From Mycobacterium sp. ITM-2016-00317 (GTDB taxonomy: Bacteria > Actinomycetota > Actinomycetes > Mycobacteriales > Mycobacteriaceae): a stretch of 64,000 nucleotides of DNA. Location: NCBI RefSeq assembly GCF_002968295.1, contig NZ_CP134399.1:2728001-2792000 (forward strand), given 5' to 3'. The notes under the pieces are model-generated. The model worked only from the letters and a program-made list of their open reading frames with translations. It made no database searches and was not told the DNA's origin. A program made the position numbers and the translations under genes. Below, in pieces: positions 12,651 to 26,387 of this stretch; position 1 is the first letter of the stretch, and the number at the start of each line of letters is the position of its first letter.

Positions 12651-13228
12651 CCCGCGTCGGGCAACTGCTGTTGGTGCTCGCCGCGGCGGGCCTGTGGGGG
12701 GCGTCGCGGCTGACGTGGGTGCAGATCACGTCGTTCGACGGGCTCGGCCAGCCGAAGACCACCGACCTGACCGGGTCCACCTGGTCGACGGCGCTGATCC
12801 CACTGGCCCTGCTGGTGCTTGCCGCCGCTGTCGCGGCGCTGGCGGTGCGCGGTTGGCCGCTACGGATCCTGGCCGTGCTGGTGGCAGCTGCGAGCGCCGG
12901 GATGGGGTACCTGGCGATCAGCCTGTGGGTGATCACCGACGACGCGGTCCGGGCGGCCCGGCTGGCCGATGTGCCGGTCGCGGACCTGCTGGACACGCAG
13001 CGGCACTACACCGGCGCGGTGATCACGTTGGTCGCCGCGTTGCTGTCACTGCTGGGGGCCGTACTGTTGATGAGATCGGCGACACAGCGGCGCGGGGAGG
13101 CGCAGCGCTACGCGCGGCGCGCTGTCACGGAAGACGAAGTGGGGGACGGGACGATGTCGGAGCGGATGATCTGGGACGCACTCGACGAGGGGCGGGACCC
13201 CACCAACCCGGACAATCAGGGGCGGTGA
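12647..13228 (+). CDS. Trp-operon-associated membrane protein (TIGR02234-type)
   Basis: A 193-aa protein with about four hydrophobic segments (near residues 5-20, 48-68, 72-96 and 122-146) and a charged cytoplasmic C-tail. An uncharacterised membrane protein is usually found at this place between trpE and trpC in actinobacteria (Rv1610 in M. tuberculosis, recalled); its role is unknown. GTG 12647 overlaps the trpE stop by 4 nt, so the trpE frameshift could also reduce its translation. Confidence 0.85.
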   Translation: MTRVGQLLLVLAAAGLWGASRLTWVQITSFDGLGQPKTTDLTGSTWSTALIPLALLVLAAAVAALAVRGWPLRILAVLVAAASAGMGYLAISLWVITDDAVRAARLADVPVADLLDTQRHYTGAVITLVAALLSLLGAVLLMRSATQRRGEAQRYARRAVTEDEVGDGTMSERMIWDALDEGRDPTNPDNQGR

Positions 13229-13300
13229 CGAAGCATGGCTCGGTTGCGACTACCCTTCGGTATTGATCGAACGGCCGTCAGGGGAAGGGATACGACGCCT

Positions 13301-14119
13301 ATGGGTTCGGCGACCGTGCTCGACTCCATCATCGACGGGGTCCGCGTCGACGTTGCCGCTCGCGAAGCCGTCGTCAGCTTTGACGAGGTGAAAGAGCAGG
13401 CCAAGCGCGCTCCGGCCCCGCTTGACGTGATGGCAGCGTTGCGTGCCCCCGGTATCGCGGTGATCGCCGAGGTCAAGCGTGCGAGCCCGTCGCGGGGAGA
13501 GCTGGCTCAGATCGGTGATCCGGCAGCGCTGGCCGGTGCGTATGAGGACGGCGGTGCGCGGGTGATCAGCGTGCTGACCGAGCAGCGACGCTTCAACGGC
13601 TCGCTCGACGACCTCGACGCCGTGCGTGCGGCCGTGTCCATCCCGGTCCTGCGTAAGGACTTCATCGTCAAGCCGTACCAGATTCACGAGGCCCGGGCCC
13701 ACGGTGCGGACATGTTGCTGCTGATCGTCGCGGCGTTGGAACAGCCCGCGCTGGAATCGCTTCTCGAACGCACCGAGTCGCTGGGCATGACCGCGCTCGT
13801 CGAGGTGCACACCGAGGAGGAGGCCGACCGGGCCCTGCAGGCCGGGGCGTCGGTGATCGGCGTCAATGCCCGTGACCTCAAGACCCTCGAGGTCGACCGG
13901 GACTGCTTTGCCCGGATCGCTCCCGGATTGCCCAGTAACGTGATCCGCGTCGCCGAGTCGGGAGTGCGCGGCACCGCCGACCTGCTCGCCTACGCCGGCG
14001 CAGGCGCCGACGCGGTGTTGGTCGGCGAGGGGCTGGTCACCAGTGGCGACCCCCGTAGCGCCGTGGCTGACCTGGTCACCGCCGGTACCCATCCGTCCTG
14101 CCCGAAACCTGCGCGTTAA
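13301..14119 (+). CDS. trpC: Indole-3-glycerol phosphate synthase
   Basis: Closes the indole ring to form indole-3-glycerol phosphate. It has 272 aa as a single-domain barrel without a fused TrpF. Signature [12 protein letters not shown] carries the catalytic lysine; [23 protein letters not shown] and AESGVRG follow. ATG 13301 is chosen over an in-frame ATG at 13235 because it matches the family N-terminus (ATVLDSI) and has a purine-rich GGGGAAGGGA at 13281-13290. A TACCCT at 13251-13256 could be the -10 of an internal promoter, as there is a 72-nt gap to the previous gene. Confidence 0.95.
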   Translation: MGSATVLDSIIDGVRVDVAAREAVVSFDEVKEQAKRAPAPLDVMAALRAPGIAVIAEVKRASPSRGELAQIGDPAALAGAYEDGGARVISVLTEQRRFNGSLDDLDAVRAAVSIPVLRKDFIVKPYQIHEARAHGADMLLLIVAALEQPALESLLERTESLGMTALVEVHTEEEADRALQAGASVIGVNARDLKTLEVDRDCFARIAPGLPSNVIRVAESGVRGTADLLAYAGAGADAVLVGEGLVTSGDPRSAVADLVTAGTHPSCPKPAR

Positions 14120-15382
14120 GTGGTCGATTTCGCCGGTCCGGACCTGCCGCGCGCCAGCGCCGCAGTCGCCGAACCCACCTCTCACGATCCCGATGACCGG
14201 GGCCACTTCGGTGTCTACGGCGGCAGGTATGTCCCCGAGGCGCTGATGGCCGTCATCGAGGAGGTGACCGCAGCCTACGAGAAGGCCCGCGGTGACCAGG
14301 CGTTCCTCGACGAACTCGACAGGCTTCAGCGCCACTACACCGGTCGTCCGTCACCGGTGTACGAGGCCGAGCGGCTCAGCGAGCATGCCGGTAATGCGCG
14401 GATCTTCCTGAAGCGGGAAGACCTCAACCACACCGGATCCCACAAGATCAACAACGTTCTGGGCCAGGCTCTGCTGGCCAAGAAGATGGGCAAGACCCGG
14501 GTCATCGCCGAGACCGGCGCCGGGCAGCACGGTGTCGCGACCGCGACCGCATGCGCGTTGCTCGGGCTGGAATGCGTCATCTACATGGGTGCGGTCGACA
14601 CCGCGCGCCAGGCGCTCAACGTGGCCCGCATGCGTCTGCTGGGCGCGTCGGTGGTCGCAGTCGAGTCCGGGTCGAAGACGTTGAAGGACGCGATCAACGA
14701 GACGTTCCGGGACTGGGTCACCAACGCCGACAACACCTACTACTGCTTCGGCACGGCCGCGGGACCGCACCCGTTCCCGATGATGGTGCGTGACTTCCAG
14801 CGCGTCATCGGCATGGAGGCCCGAGCCCAGATGCTGGACCAGGCTGGCCGGTTGCCCGACGCGGTCGTCGCGTGTGTAGGCGGCGGGTCCAACGCGATCG
14901 GCATCTTCCACGCGTTCATCGACGATCCCGGTGTGCAGCTGTTCGGTTTCGAGGCCGCCGGTGACGGAGTGGAGACCGGCAGGCACGCCGCCACTTTCAC
15001 CGGTGGATCGCCGGGTGCCTTCCAAGGCTCGTACTCGTACCTGTTGCAGGACGACGACGGTCAGACGATCGAATCTCATTCCATCTCAGCGGGTCTGGAT
15101 TATCCGGGAGTCGGCCCTGAGCACGCGTTGCTCAAGGACGTGGGTCGTGCCCAGTACCGGCCGATCACCGACTCCGAGGCGATGGACGCGCTGTCGTTGC
15201 TGAGCCGCACCGAAGGCATCATCCCGGCGATCGAGTCGGCGCACGCGGTGGCGGGTGCTCTCAAACTGGGTTCCGAGCTGGGCGCCGGATCGATCATCTT
15301 GGTGAACGTCTCGGGCCGGGGCGACAAGGACGTCGAGACCGCAGCCAAGTGGTTCGGTCTGTTGGAGGACGGGACGAGATGA
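14120..15382 (+). CDS. trpB: Tryptophan synthase beta chain
   Basis: The PLP enzyme joining indole and serine, acting as an alpha2-beta2 complex with TrpA. It has 420 aa. The PLP Schiff-base lysine is Lys109 in HTGSHKINN; the glycine-rich phosphate-binding loop VGGGSNAIG and the string [14 protein letters not shown] are present. GTG 14120 directly follows the trpC TAA without a gap. This is the TrpB1 type, consistent with the adjacent trpA. Confidence 0.97.
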   Translation: MVDFAGPDLPRASAAVAEPTSHDPDDRGHFGVYGGRYVPEALMAVIEEVTAAYEKARGDQAFLDELDRLQRHYTGRPSPVYEAERLSEHAGNARIFLKREDLNHTGSHKINNVLGQALLAKKMGKTRVIAETGAGQHGVATATACALLGLECVIYMGAVDTARQALNVARMRLLGASVVAVESGSKTLKDAINETFRDWVTNADNTYYCFGTAAGPHPFPMMVRDFQRVIGMEARAQMLDQAGRLPDAVVACVGGGSNAIGIFHAFIDDPGVQLFGFEAAGDGVETGRHAATFTGGSPGAFQGSYSYLLQDDDGQTIESHSISAGLDYPGVGPEHALLKDVGRAQYRPITDSEAMDALSLLSRTEGIIPAIESAHAVAGALKLGSELGAGSIILVNVSGRGDKDVETAAKWFGLLEDGTR

Positions 15383-16167
15383 GCCGGCTGGCTGGACTGT
15401 TCGAATCCTGCCAGGCGGAGGGACGCTCGGCGCTGATCGGCTATCTGCCTACGGGGTTCCCGGATGTCGAGAGCTCCATCGCGGCGATGGTCGCGTTGGT
15501 GGAATCCGGCTGCGACATCGTCGAAGTCGGCGTGGCGTACTCGGACCCGGGGATGGACGGACCGACGATCGCGGCCGCCACCGAGGTGGCGCTGCGCGGC
15601 GGCGTCCGGGTGTACGACGCGCTGCGCGCGGTCGAGGCGATCAGCAACGCCGGTGGCCAGGCCGTGGTGATGACCTACTGGAATCCGGTGCTGCGCAAGG
15701 GTGTTGACACCTTTGCCCGCGACCTTGCGTCGGCGGGTGGGGCAGGCATGATCACGCCGGACCTGATCCCGGACGAGGCGGAGGAGTGGCTGGCCGCGTC
15801 AGACGCTCACGACCTCGACCGGATCTTCCTGGTGGCGCCGTCCTCGACGCCGGAACGGTTGGCGGAGACGGTGAAGGCGTCGCGCGGATTCGTCTACGCG
15901 GCATCGACGATGGGCGTCACCGGTGCCCGCGACGCGGTGTCCAACGCCGCGCCGGAGCTGGTGCGACGCGTCAAGTCGGTTTCCGACATCCCGGTCGGGG
16001 TGGGCCTGGGCGTGCGTTCGCGCGAGCAGGCCGCCGAGATCGGCGCCTACGCCGACGGCGTCATCGTCGGCTCGGCACTGGTATCCGCCCTGAAGGAGGG
16101 CGTCCCGGCATTGCGGACGCTCACCGAAGAACTCGCTGACGGCGTACGGCAGAGGATCACTGCGTGA
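15379..16167 (+). CDS. trpA: Tryptophan synthase alpha chain
   Basis: Cleaves indole-3-glycerol phosphate to indole and glyceraldehyde 3-phosphate. It has 262 aa in the usual barrel. The catalytic Glu lies in [23 protein letters not shown] (read across residues about 48-70), where mycobacterial TrpA has similar substitutions; GVTGARD and VGLGVRS follow. ATG 15379 overlaps the trpB stop by 4 nt and the stop overlaps lgt by 4 nt. Confidence 0.96.
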   Translation: MSRLAGLFESCQAEGRSALIGYLPTGFPDVESSIAAMVALVESGCDIVEVGVAYSDPGMDGPTIAAATEVALRGGVRVYDALRAVEAISNAGGQAVVMTYWNPVLRKGVDTFARDLASAGGAGMITPDLIPDEAEEWLAASDAHDLDRIFLVAPSSTPERLAETVKASRGFVYAASTMGVTGARDAVSNAAPELVRRVKSVSDIPVGVGLGVRSREQAAEIGAYADGVIVGSALVSALKEGVPALRTLTEELADGVRQRITA

Positions 16168-18926
16168 CAACTACGGTCCTGGCATACATCCCCAGTCCGT
16201 CTCAGGGGGTTTGGCATCTAGGGCCTTTCCCGGTCCGCGCCTACGCGCTGTTCATCATCGCCGGGATCATCGCCGCACTGGTCATCGGCGACCGACGGTG
16301 GGTCGCCCGCGGTGGTCAGCCCGGCGTCATCTACGACGTCGCGTTGTGGGCGGTGCCGTTCGGCTTGATCGGCGGACGCCTTTATCACGTGCTCACTGAC
16401 TGGCAAACGTACTTCGGCCCGGGCGGTGTGGGCGCTGCCGGCGCCCTGCGGATCTGGGACGGTGGCCTGGGCATCTGGGGGGCAGTGGCCCTCGGCGGTG
16501 TCGGTGCGTGGATCGCGTGCCGGCACTATGGCATACCGCTGCCGGCGTTCGGCGACGCGATCGCACCCGGAATCGTTCTCGCACAGGCGATCGGACGGCT
16601 CGGGAACTACTTCAACCAGGAGCTGTTCGGTCGCGAGACCACCGTGCCGTGGGGCCTGGAGATCTATGAGCGGGTGAACGCGTCCGGGATGCGGGATGCG
16701 CTCAACGGGGTGTCCACCGGCGAACTGGTCCAGGTCGTGCACCCGACGTTCCTCTACGAACTGCTGTGGAACCTGCTCGTTTTCGTCGTGCTGATCGTGG
16801 TCGATCGCCGATTCAACATCGGCCACGGTCGACTGTTCGCGCTCTATGTCGCGGGCTACTGCGCCGGCAGGTTCTGGATCGAGCTGCTGCGCAGTGACGC
16901 GGCGACGGAGCTCGCCGGAATCCGGATCAACTCGTTCACGGCCACGTTCGTCTTCATCGGCGCCGTCGTCTACATCATGGCCGCGCCCAAGGGCCGTGAG
17001 GATCCTGCGACGCTGCGCGGCAAAGCCGACGTCGACGCCCCTGCCGAGGACTTCGCGAAAGCCGCCGCTGTCGCGTCCGGCGGGGGGATCGTCGCCGCGG
17101 CCAAGGTCGCCGAAGAAGACGCCGCCCGGGAGGCCGAGGGTGACGACAAAGCTGAAGTCGAAGCCCTCATCACCGAACTGGAATCCGGGGAATCTTCCCC
17201 CGAGGCCGGTCTGGGTTCGGTCGATGGTGACGAAGCTGCGGCTGCGGTTGCCGATGCCGGCGAGGCTCATGACGTTGCGGTCGAGGGTGAGGCTGACGCT
17301 GAGGAGTTGGTCGCCGAGGTCGAGGCTGAGACCGAGGTCGTTGAGGCCGAGGCTGGTGGCTTGGGTGCGGTGGAAGGTGACGAGGCTGCGGCTGCGGTTG
17401 CCGATGCCGGCGAGGCTCATGACGTTGCGGTCGAGGGTGAGGCTGACGCCGAGGAGCTTGTCGCCGCAGTCGATGCCGAGTCGGTGATCGCGGTTGATGA
17501 ATCGGGTGAGGCGGAGGTCGTCGATGCCGAGGCTGGTGGTCTTGATTCGGTGGAAGGTGACGAGGCCGCTGCTGCGGTTGCCGATGCTGGCGAGGCTAAT
17601 GAGGTTGCGGTCGAAGGTGAGGCTGACGCTGAAGATCTGATCGCCGCCGTTGACGCGGAGCCGGAAGTCGCTGAGGTTGATGCCGAGTCGGTGATTGCGG
17701 TTGATGAGTCGGGTGAGGCGGAGGTCGTCGAGGCTGACGCTGGTGGCTTGGGTGCGGTGGATGGTGACGAGGCTGCTGCTGCCGTTGCCGATGCTGGCGA
17801 GGCTCACGAGGCCGCGGTTGAGGGTGAGGCTGACGCCGAAGAGCTCGTCGCCGCCGTCGATGTCGAGTCGGAAGTCGCTGAGGTAGACGAATCTGCTGTT
17901 AACGAGCCGGATTCCGAGGATGAGCTCGCCGCGGAGGTCGCTGAGGTTGATGCCGAGTCGGTGATTGCGGTTGGTGAGTCGGGTGAGGCGGAGGTCGTCG
18001 AGGCTGAGGCTGGTGGCTTGGGTTCGGTGGATGGTGACGAGGCTGCTGCTGCCGTTGCCGATGCTGGCGAGGCTCACGAGGCCGCGGTTGAGGGTGAGGC
18101 TGACGCCGAAGAGCTCGTCGCCGCCGTCGATGTCGAGTCGGAAGTCGCTGAGGTAGACGAATCTGCTGTTAACGAGCCGGATTCCGAGGATGAGCTCGCC
18201 GCGGAGGTCGCTGAGGTTGATGCCGAGTCGGTGATTGCGGTTGATGAGTCGGGTGAGGCGGAGGTCGTCGAGGCTGACGCTGGTGGCTTGGATGCGGTGG
18301 ATGGTGACGAGGCTGCTGCTGCCGTTGCCGATGCCGGTGAAGCTCACGCGGCCGCGGTTGAGGGTGAGGCTGACGCTGAAGATCTGATCGCCGCTGTCGA
18401 CGCGGAGCCGGAAGTCGCTGAGGTTGATGCCGAGTCGGTGATCGCGGTCGGTGAGTCTGGTGAGGCGGAGGTCGTCGAGGCCGAGGCTGGTGGTCTGGGT
18501 TCGGTGGATGGTGACGAGGCTGCTGCTGCGGTTGCCGATGCCGGTGAAGCTCACGCGGCCGCGGTTGAGGGTGAGGCTGACGCTGAAGATCTGATCGCCG
18601 CTGTCGACGCGGAGCCGGAAGTCGCTGAGGTTGATGCCGAGTCGGTGATTGCGGTTGGTGAGTCGGGTGAGGCGGAGGTCGTCGAGGCTGAGGCTGGTGG
18701 TCTGGGTTCGGTGGAAGGTGACGAGGCTGCGGCTGCGGTTGCCGATGCAGGTGAAGCTCACGAGACCGCGGTCGAGGGTGAGGTGGACGCCGAGAAGTTG
18801 GTGGCGGACGTCGAGGCTGAGCGTCCGACCGAGCCTGCCGTCACTCCCAGAACGGTGGTGAACCAGGTGCGGTCCGAAGTCACGCAGCGCGTTGGTCAGT
18901 GGGTCCGCCGGCGCCGGAACCGCTGA
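16164..18926 (+). CDS. lgt: Phosphatidylglycerol--prolipoprotein diacylglyceryl transferase with long acidic repeat tail
   Basis: Lgt attaches a diacylglyceryl group to the lipobox cysteine of prolipoproteins at the plasma membrane. The enzyme core occupies residues 1 to about 275, with about seven membrane segments, GGRLYHVLTDW, RIWDGGLGIWG and the Lgt signature IGRLGNYFNQELFG at about 143-156. The remaining roughly 640 residues form a hydrophilic tail with eight imperfect Ala/Glu/Asp/Val repeats (residues about 354-885), ending in a basic VRRRRNR. The total of 920 aa is about twice the length I recall for M. tuberculosis Lgt, which already has a C-terminal extension. The tail should be cytoplasmic or periplasmic depending on helix count; its role is unknown. 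It is co-transcribed with trpA. Confidence 0.93.
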   Translation: MTTTVLAYIPSPSQGVWHLGPFPVRAYALFIIAGIIAALVIGDRRWVARGGQPGVIYDVALWAVPFGLIGGRLYHVLTDWQTYFGPGGVGAAGALRIWDGGLGIWGAVALGGVGAWIACRHYGIPLPAFGDAIAPGIVLAQAIGRLGNYFNQELFGRETTVPWGLEIYERVNASGMRDALNGVSTGELVQVVHPTFLYELLWNLLVFVVLIVVDRRFNIGHGRLFALYVAGYCAGRFWIELLRSDAATELAGIRINSFTATFVFIGAVVYIMAAPKGREDPATLRGKADVDAPAEDFAKAAAVASGGGIVAAAKVAEEDAAREAEGDDKAEVEALITELESGESSPEAGLGSVDGDEAAAAVADAGEAHDVAVEGEADAEELVAEVEAETEVVEAEAGGLGAVEGDEAAAAVADAGEAHDVAVEGEADAEELVAAVDAESVIAVDESGEAEVVDAEAGGLDSVEGDEAAAAVADAGEANEVAVEGEADAEDLIAAVDAEPEVAEVDAESVIAVDESGEAEVVEADAGGLGAVDGDEAAAAVADAGEAHEAAVEGEADAEELVAAVDVESEVAEVDESAVNEPDSEDELAAEVAEVDAESVIAVGESGEAEVVEAEAGGLGSVDGDEAAAAVADAGEAHEAAVEGEADAEELVAAVDVESEVAEVDESAVNEPDSEDELAAEVAEVDAESVIAVDESGEAEVVEADAGGLDAVDGDEAAAAVADAGEAHAAAVEGEADAEDLIAAVDAEPEVAEVDAESVIAVGESGEAEVVEAEAGGLGSVDGDEAAAAVADAGEAHAAAVEGEADAEDLIAAVDAEPEVAEVDAESVIAVGESGEAEVVEAEAGGLGSVEGDEAAAAVADAGEAHETAVEGEVDAEKLVADVEAERPTEPAVTPRTVVNQVRSEVTQRVGQWVRRRRNR
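17223..18820 (+). repeat. Tandem repeat array coding for the acidic tail of Lgt
   Basis: Eight units begin at 17223, 17373, 17553, 17760, 18030, 18300, 18507 and 18714, each opening with Asp/Glu-Gly-Asp-Glu-Ala-Ala-Ala-Ala-Val-Ala-Asp-Ala-Gly. Unit lengths are 150, 180, 207, 270, 270, 207 and 207 nt plus a partial last unit, all multiples of three, so the frame is kept. The two 270-nt units are identical over about 214 nt. Units differ by whole modules such as VDAESVIAV and ESAVNEPDSEDELAAEV. Confidence 0.9.
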
Positions 18927-19041
18927 CCGTTCCGTCCCGCGGGTCAGGGACGTTCGGTCCCCGCGCCCGAACGCCGCAAATTGCCGCGTCGAACGCGGTA
19001 GCGTGCAAGCTCGGCCGCCCAGCGGTGTGAAGGAGGCTACG

Positions 19042-19332
19042 GTGAGGCGCTGCATCGTCGGAGTATTGGCCGCGCTGCTGGCGTCCACCGTGCTGATGGC
19101 GGCGGCGCCGACGGCGGGCGCGGGTTGCCTCTACGGCGGAGCGTTCATCAGCAAGTGCGACGGACCCTTCCAGCCCGACGGCACCTGGCAACGGTGCGTT
19201 GGGATTGCCCGCGGCATTCCGAGCGGTTTCAGCACGCACCTGGTGCCGGAGAAGCGCTGCGCACCGATGGGTCCCGGCCAGCCTGCCCAAGACCCCGCCT
19301 TCGCCGATCCGCCCGTGCGCATCGCCGACTGA
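19042..19332 (+). CDS. Small secreted Cys-containing protein, 96 aa
   Basis: A Sec signal peptide is clear: MRRC, then a hydrophobic core to about residue 22 and an Ala-x-Ala cleavage site near residue 27. The mature part is about 70 residues with four cysteines (in GCLYGG, SKCDGPF, WQRCVG and EKRCAP), suggesting two disulfides. The string CDGPFQPDGTWQRC recurs in small mycobacterial secreted proteins of unknown function. GTG 19042 has a strong AGGAGG at 19031-19036. It stands alone after lgt. Confidence 0.8.
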   Translation: MRRCIVGVLAALLASTVLMAAAPTAGAGCLYGGAFISKCDGPFQPDGTWQRCVGIARGIPSGFSTHLVPEKRCAPMGPGQPAQDPAFADPPVRIAD

Positions 19333-19387
19333 ACCGCCGCGACGGCGAACACGTTTGCCCGCGTAGGCACTCTGGCATGCTGGTGTG

Positions 19388-19816
19388 ATGACCGAGCCCC
19401 CGTTCAGCGGTAACGACAGCGGAAGCCCGTACACGCCACCCCCGTCCCAACCGGGTTACACCGCGCCGGGACCCCAATACTCTGCGGCTTCTGGCTCCTA
19501 TCCGCCGCCCGCGCCCGGCTACCAGACCGGATACGTCGACCCCGCCGCGCCGTGGGGCCGCCACCCGGTGACGGGGGAGCCGCTGTCGGAGAAATCCAAG
19601 CTGGTCGGCGGGCTGCTCCAACTCCTCGGCCTCGTCGGCTTGCTCGGCATCGGACGCATCTACCTGGGCTACACGAAGCTCGGCATCATCCAACTGGTGG
19701 TCGGCCTTCTGACCTGCGGCATCGTCGCCATCGTCTGGGGCATCGTCGACGCTGTCCTCATCCTGACCGACAAGGTGCGCGATCCGGAGGGGCGTCCGCT
19801 GCGCGATGGCACCTAG
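19388..19816 (+). CDS. TM2-domain membrane protein with Pro/Tyr-rich N-terminus
   Basis: The first 60 or so residues are rich in Pro, Gly, Ser and Tyr (low complexity, probably cytoplasmic). Two hydrophobic helices follow, with the TM2 signature: a first helix GGLLQLLGLVGLLGIGRIYLG, read as LLQLLGLVGLLGIGRIY then the turn YLGYTKLGIIQL, and a second helix ending WGIVDAVLIL. TM2 proteins have no firm bacterial function. ATG 19388 is used; GTG 19385 is in frame just before it. Its end overlaps the next gene by 11 nt, so the two are co-translated. It resembles Rv1615 by position (recalled). Confidence 0.83.
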   Translation: MTEPPFSGNDSGSPYTPPPSQPGYTAPGPQYSAASGSYPPPAPGYQTGYVDPAAPWGRHPVTGEPLSEKSKLVGGLLQLLGLVGLLGIGRIYLGYTKLGIIQLVVGLLTCGIVAIVWGIVDAVLILTDKVRDPEGRPLRDGT

Positions 19817-20219
19817 CTCCGCAACGGGCACGCGCAACCGGGTCCTGGCCGGCCTGGGCGCCGGCGCGGTAGGCGTCGGCGCTCTCGCCTATGTCGGCCT
19901 CGGCGATCCCCACAGCGCGGACTTCATGTTCCCCGCGTGCCCGTTCAAGGCGCTCACCGGCTGGAACTGCCCGGCCTGCGGCGGGTTGCGGATGACCCAC
20001 GACCTTCTTCACGGCGACGTGGCCGCGGCCTTCGTGGACAACGCCTTCATCCTCATCGGTGCGCCACTGCTGCTGGCCTGGCTGTTGTTCCGCCGCCGGC
20101 AGGGCCGCCCGGCCTTCACCACACCGGCCTACGTGGTCATGGTCACAGCGGTGCTCGTATGGACCGTTGCTCGCAATCTGCCGGGATTTCCGCTGGTCCC
20201 GACGGTTCTCGACGGGTAG
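19806..20219 (+). CDS. DUF2752 family membrane protein
   Basis: A 137-aa protein with three or so hydrophobic segments (about residues 13-32, 75-92, 105-125). The family motif is intact: Cys45-Pro in FMFPACPF, then TGWNCPACGGLR with Cys55 and Cys58, a possible metal or redox site at the membrane face. The function is unknown. Pairing of TM2 and DUF2752 genes is common in actinobacteria, suggesting a joint role. ATG 19806 overlaps the upstream stop by 11 nt. Confidence 0.85.
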   Translation: MAPSSATGTRNRVLAGLGAGAVGVGALAYVGLGDPHSADFMFPACPFKALTGWNCPACGGLRMTHDLLHGDVAAAFVDNAFILIGAPLLLAWLLFRRRQGRPAFTTPAYVVMVTAVLVWTVARNLPGFPLVPTVLDG

Positions 20220-20233
20220 CAAACATTCCGCGC

Positions 20234-20242
20234 TGATACACT
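20234..20242 (+). promoter_or_regulatory. Probable extended -10 promoter of gltBD
   Basis: TGATACACT provides a TACACT -10 hexamer (20237-20242) with an upstream TG. The start would be near 20249, leaving a 5' leader of about 54 nt. No obvious -35 or GlnR-type operator is seen next to it. Confidence 0.45.
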
Positions 20243-20302
20243 GGATCCACGGGCCGGTGCAGTCCCTGATGACGAAACTCAGGACTGTGGAGGCCAGTGT
20301 CC

Positions 20303-24851
<4,549 letters not shown>

Positions 24852-24859
<8 letters not shown>

Positions 24860-26360
24860 TCCGCACGGATTTCTCGAAGTGACCAGGGTGGAGGCCGCCA
24901 AGCGGCCGGTCGACGAACGGGTCGGCGACTGGCGTGAGGTCTACGAACGTCAGGACCCGCACCAGCGGGCCGGTGAGGTCTCCCAGCAGGCCCGCCGCTG
25001 CATGGACTGCGGAATCCCGTTCTGCCACTCGGGAACCGCGGGCTGCCCGCTGGGCAACCTGATCCCCGAGTGGAACGACCTGGTGCGCCGGGGCCGGTGG
25101 GACGCGGCCAGCGACCGCCTGCACGCCACCAACAACTTCCCGGAATTCACCGGTCGGCTGTGCCCGGCGCCGTGCGAGGCGGCGTGCGTGCTGTCGATCG
25201 CCGAGGAGCAGACCGGCGGAAGCGTCACGATCAAACGCATCGAGCAGACGATCGCTGACCATGCCTGGATGACCGGCATCGTCGAACCCCAGCCCGCGGC
25301 GATCTCCACCGGCAAGCGGGTCGCGGTGGTCGGCTCCGGCCCGGCCGGGCTGGCCGCGGCGCAGCAGCTCACCCGTGCCGGGCACGACGTCACCGTCTAC
25401 GAGCGGGACGACCGGATCGGCGGTCTGATGCGCTACGGCATCCCGGAGTACAAGCTGGAGAAGTCGACGCTGAACCAGCGGCTGGCCCAGATGCGCGCCG
25501 AGGGCACCCGGTTCGTCACCGAATGCGAGGTCGGGGTGGATGTCCCGGTAGAGCAGCTGCGCGCCCAGCACGACGCGGTGGTGCTCGCCGTCGGTGCGCT
25601 GCGCGCCCGGGACAACCAGGTCGAGGGCCGTGAGCTCGACGGCGTGCATCTGGCGATGGAGCATCTCGTGCCCGCCAACAAGGAGTGTGAGGGCGACGGT
25701 CCCAGCGAGATCAGCGCCGAGGGCAAGCACGTGGTGATCATCGGCGGCGGTGACACCGGAGCGGACTGTCTGGGCACTGCGCACCGACAGGGTGCGGCGT
25801 CGGTGACCCAGCTCGACTACAACCCCGAACCGCCCGAGCAGCGCGACGACACTCGCTCGCCGTGGCCGACCTGGCCGATCATGCTGCGCACCCGGCTGGC
25901 CCCGGCGCACGCCGAGGGCGGACACCGTCGCTACGAGGTGGCCGTGCAGCGGTTCCTCGGTGACGGCAAGGGCAACCTGCGCGCGATGGAGATCGCCGAG
26001 GTCAAGGTCGAGCGTGACGAGGAGGGTCGCAGGCACGTCGTCCCGGTCGGCGACACGCTGGAGATCCCGTGCGAGCTCGCGCTGCTGGCGATCGGCTTCG
26101 AAGGCGTCGAGCGCATGGCGCTGCTCGACGAGCTCGGTCTGGAGCTGAACAGGCGGGGCACGCTGTCGTGCGGATCGGACTGGCAGACCGACGCCCCCGG
26201 GGTGTTCGTCTGCGGGGACGCGCACCGCGGTGCATCGCTGATCGTGTGGGCGATCGCCGAGGGCCGCAGCGCCGCGCACGCCGTCGACGCCTATCTGATG
26301 GGGGACTCGGATCTGCCCGCCCCGGTACGGCCCGGGACCCTACCGCTGGCCGTCGTCTGA
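24852..26360 (+). CDS. gltD: Glutamate synthase (NADPH) small subunit
   Basis: The beta subunit passes electrons from NADPH through FAD and two 4Fe-4S clusters to GltB. It has 502 aa from GTG 24852, overlapping gltB by 8 nt. The N-terminal cysteine pattern is complete: [25 protein letters not shown]. The FAD site is [16 protein letters not shown] and the NADPH site is [16 protein letters not shown]; the C-terminal FAD string is [19 protein letters not shown]. GltBD assimilates ammonium together with glutamine synthetase. Confidence 0.96.
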
Positions 26361-26373
26361 ATCGATTAACGAC

Positions 26374-26387
26374 TATGCTCAGTTGCC
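26374..26387 (+). promoter_or_regulatory. Probable leaderless promoter of pyk
   Basis: TATGCT (26374-26379) fits the TANNNT -10 consensus and lies 8 nt before GTG 26388, with no Shine-Dalgarno. The transcription start would fall at or within a base or two of the start codon. Confidence 0.45.

Noticed and set aside
13211..13227. GACAAT followed by GTG, similar to the his/trp promoter word
   Set aside because: It lies within the end of the membrane-protein gene, the GTG is not in frame with trpC and the TCTGG part is missing.
17223..18820. Repeat array considered as CRISPR
   Set aside because: Units are in-frame coding modules of variable length with no spacers, and no cas genes are near.
16218..19088. 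956-aa minus-strand open frame opposite lgt
   Set aside because: It mirrors the codon pattern of the GC-rich repeat array. No recognisable domain, and lgt on the plus strand is certain.
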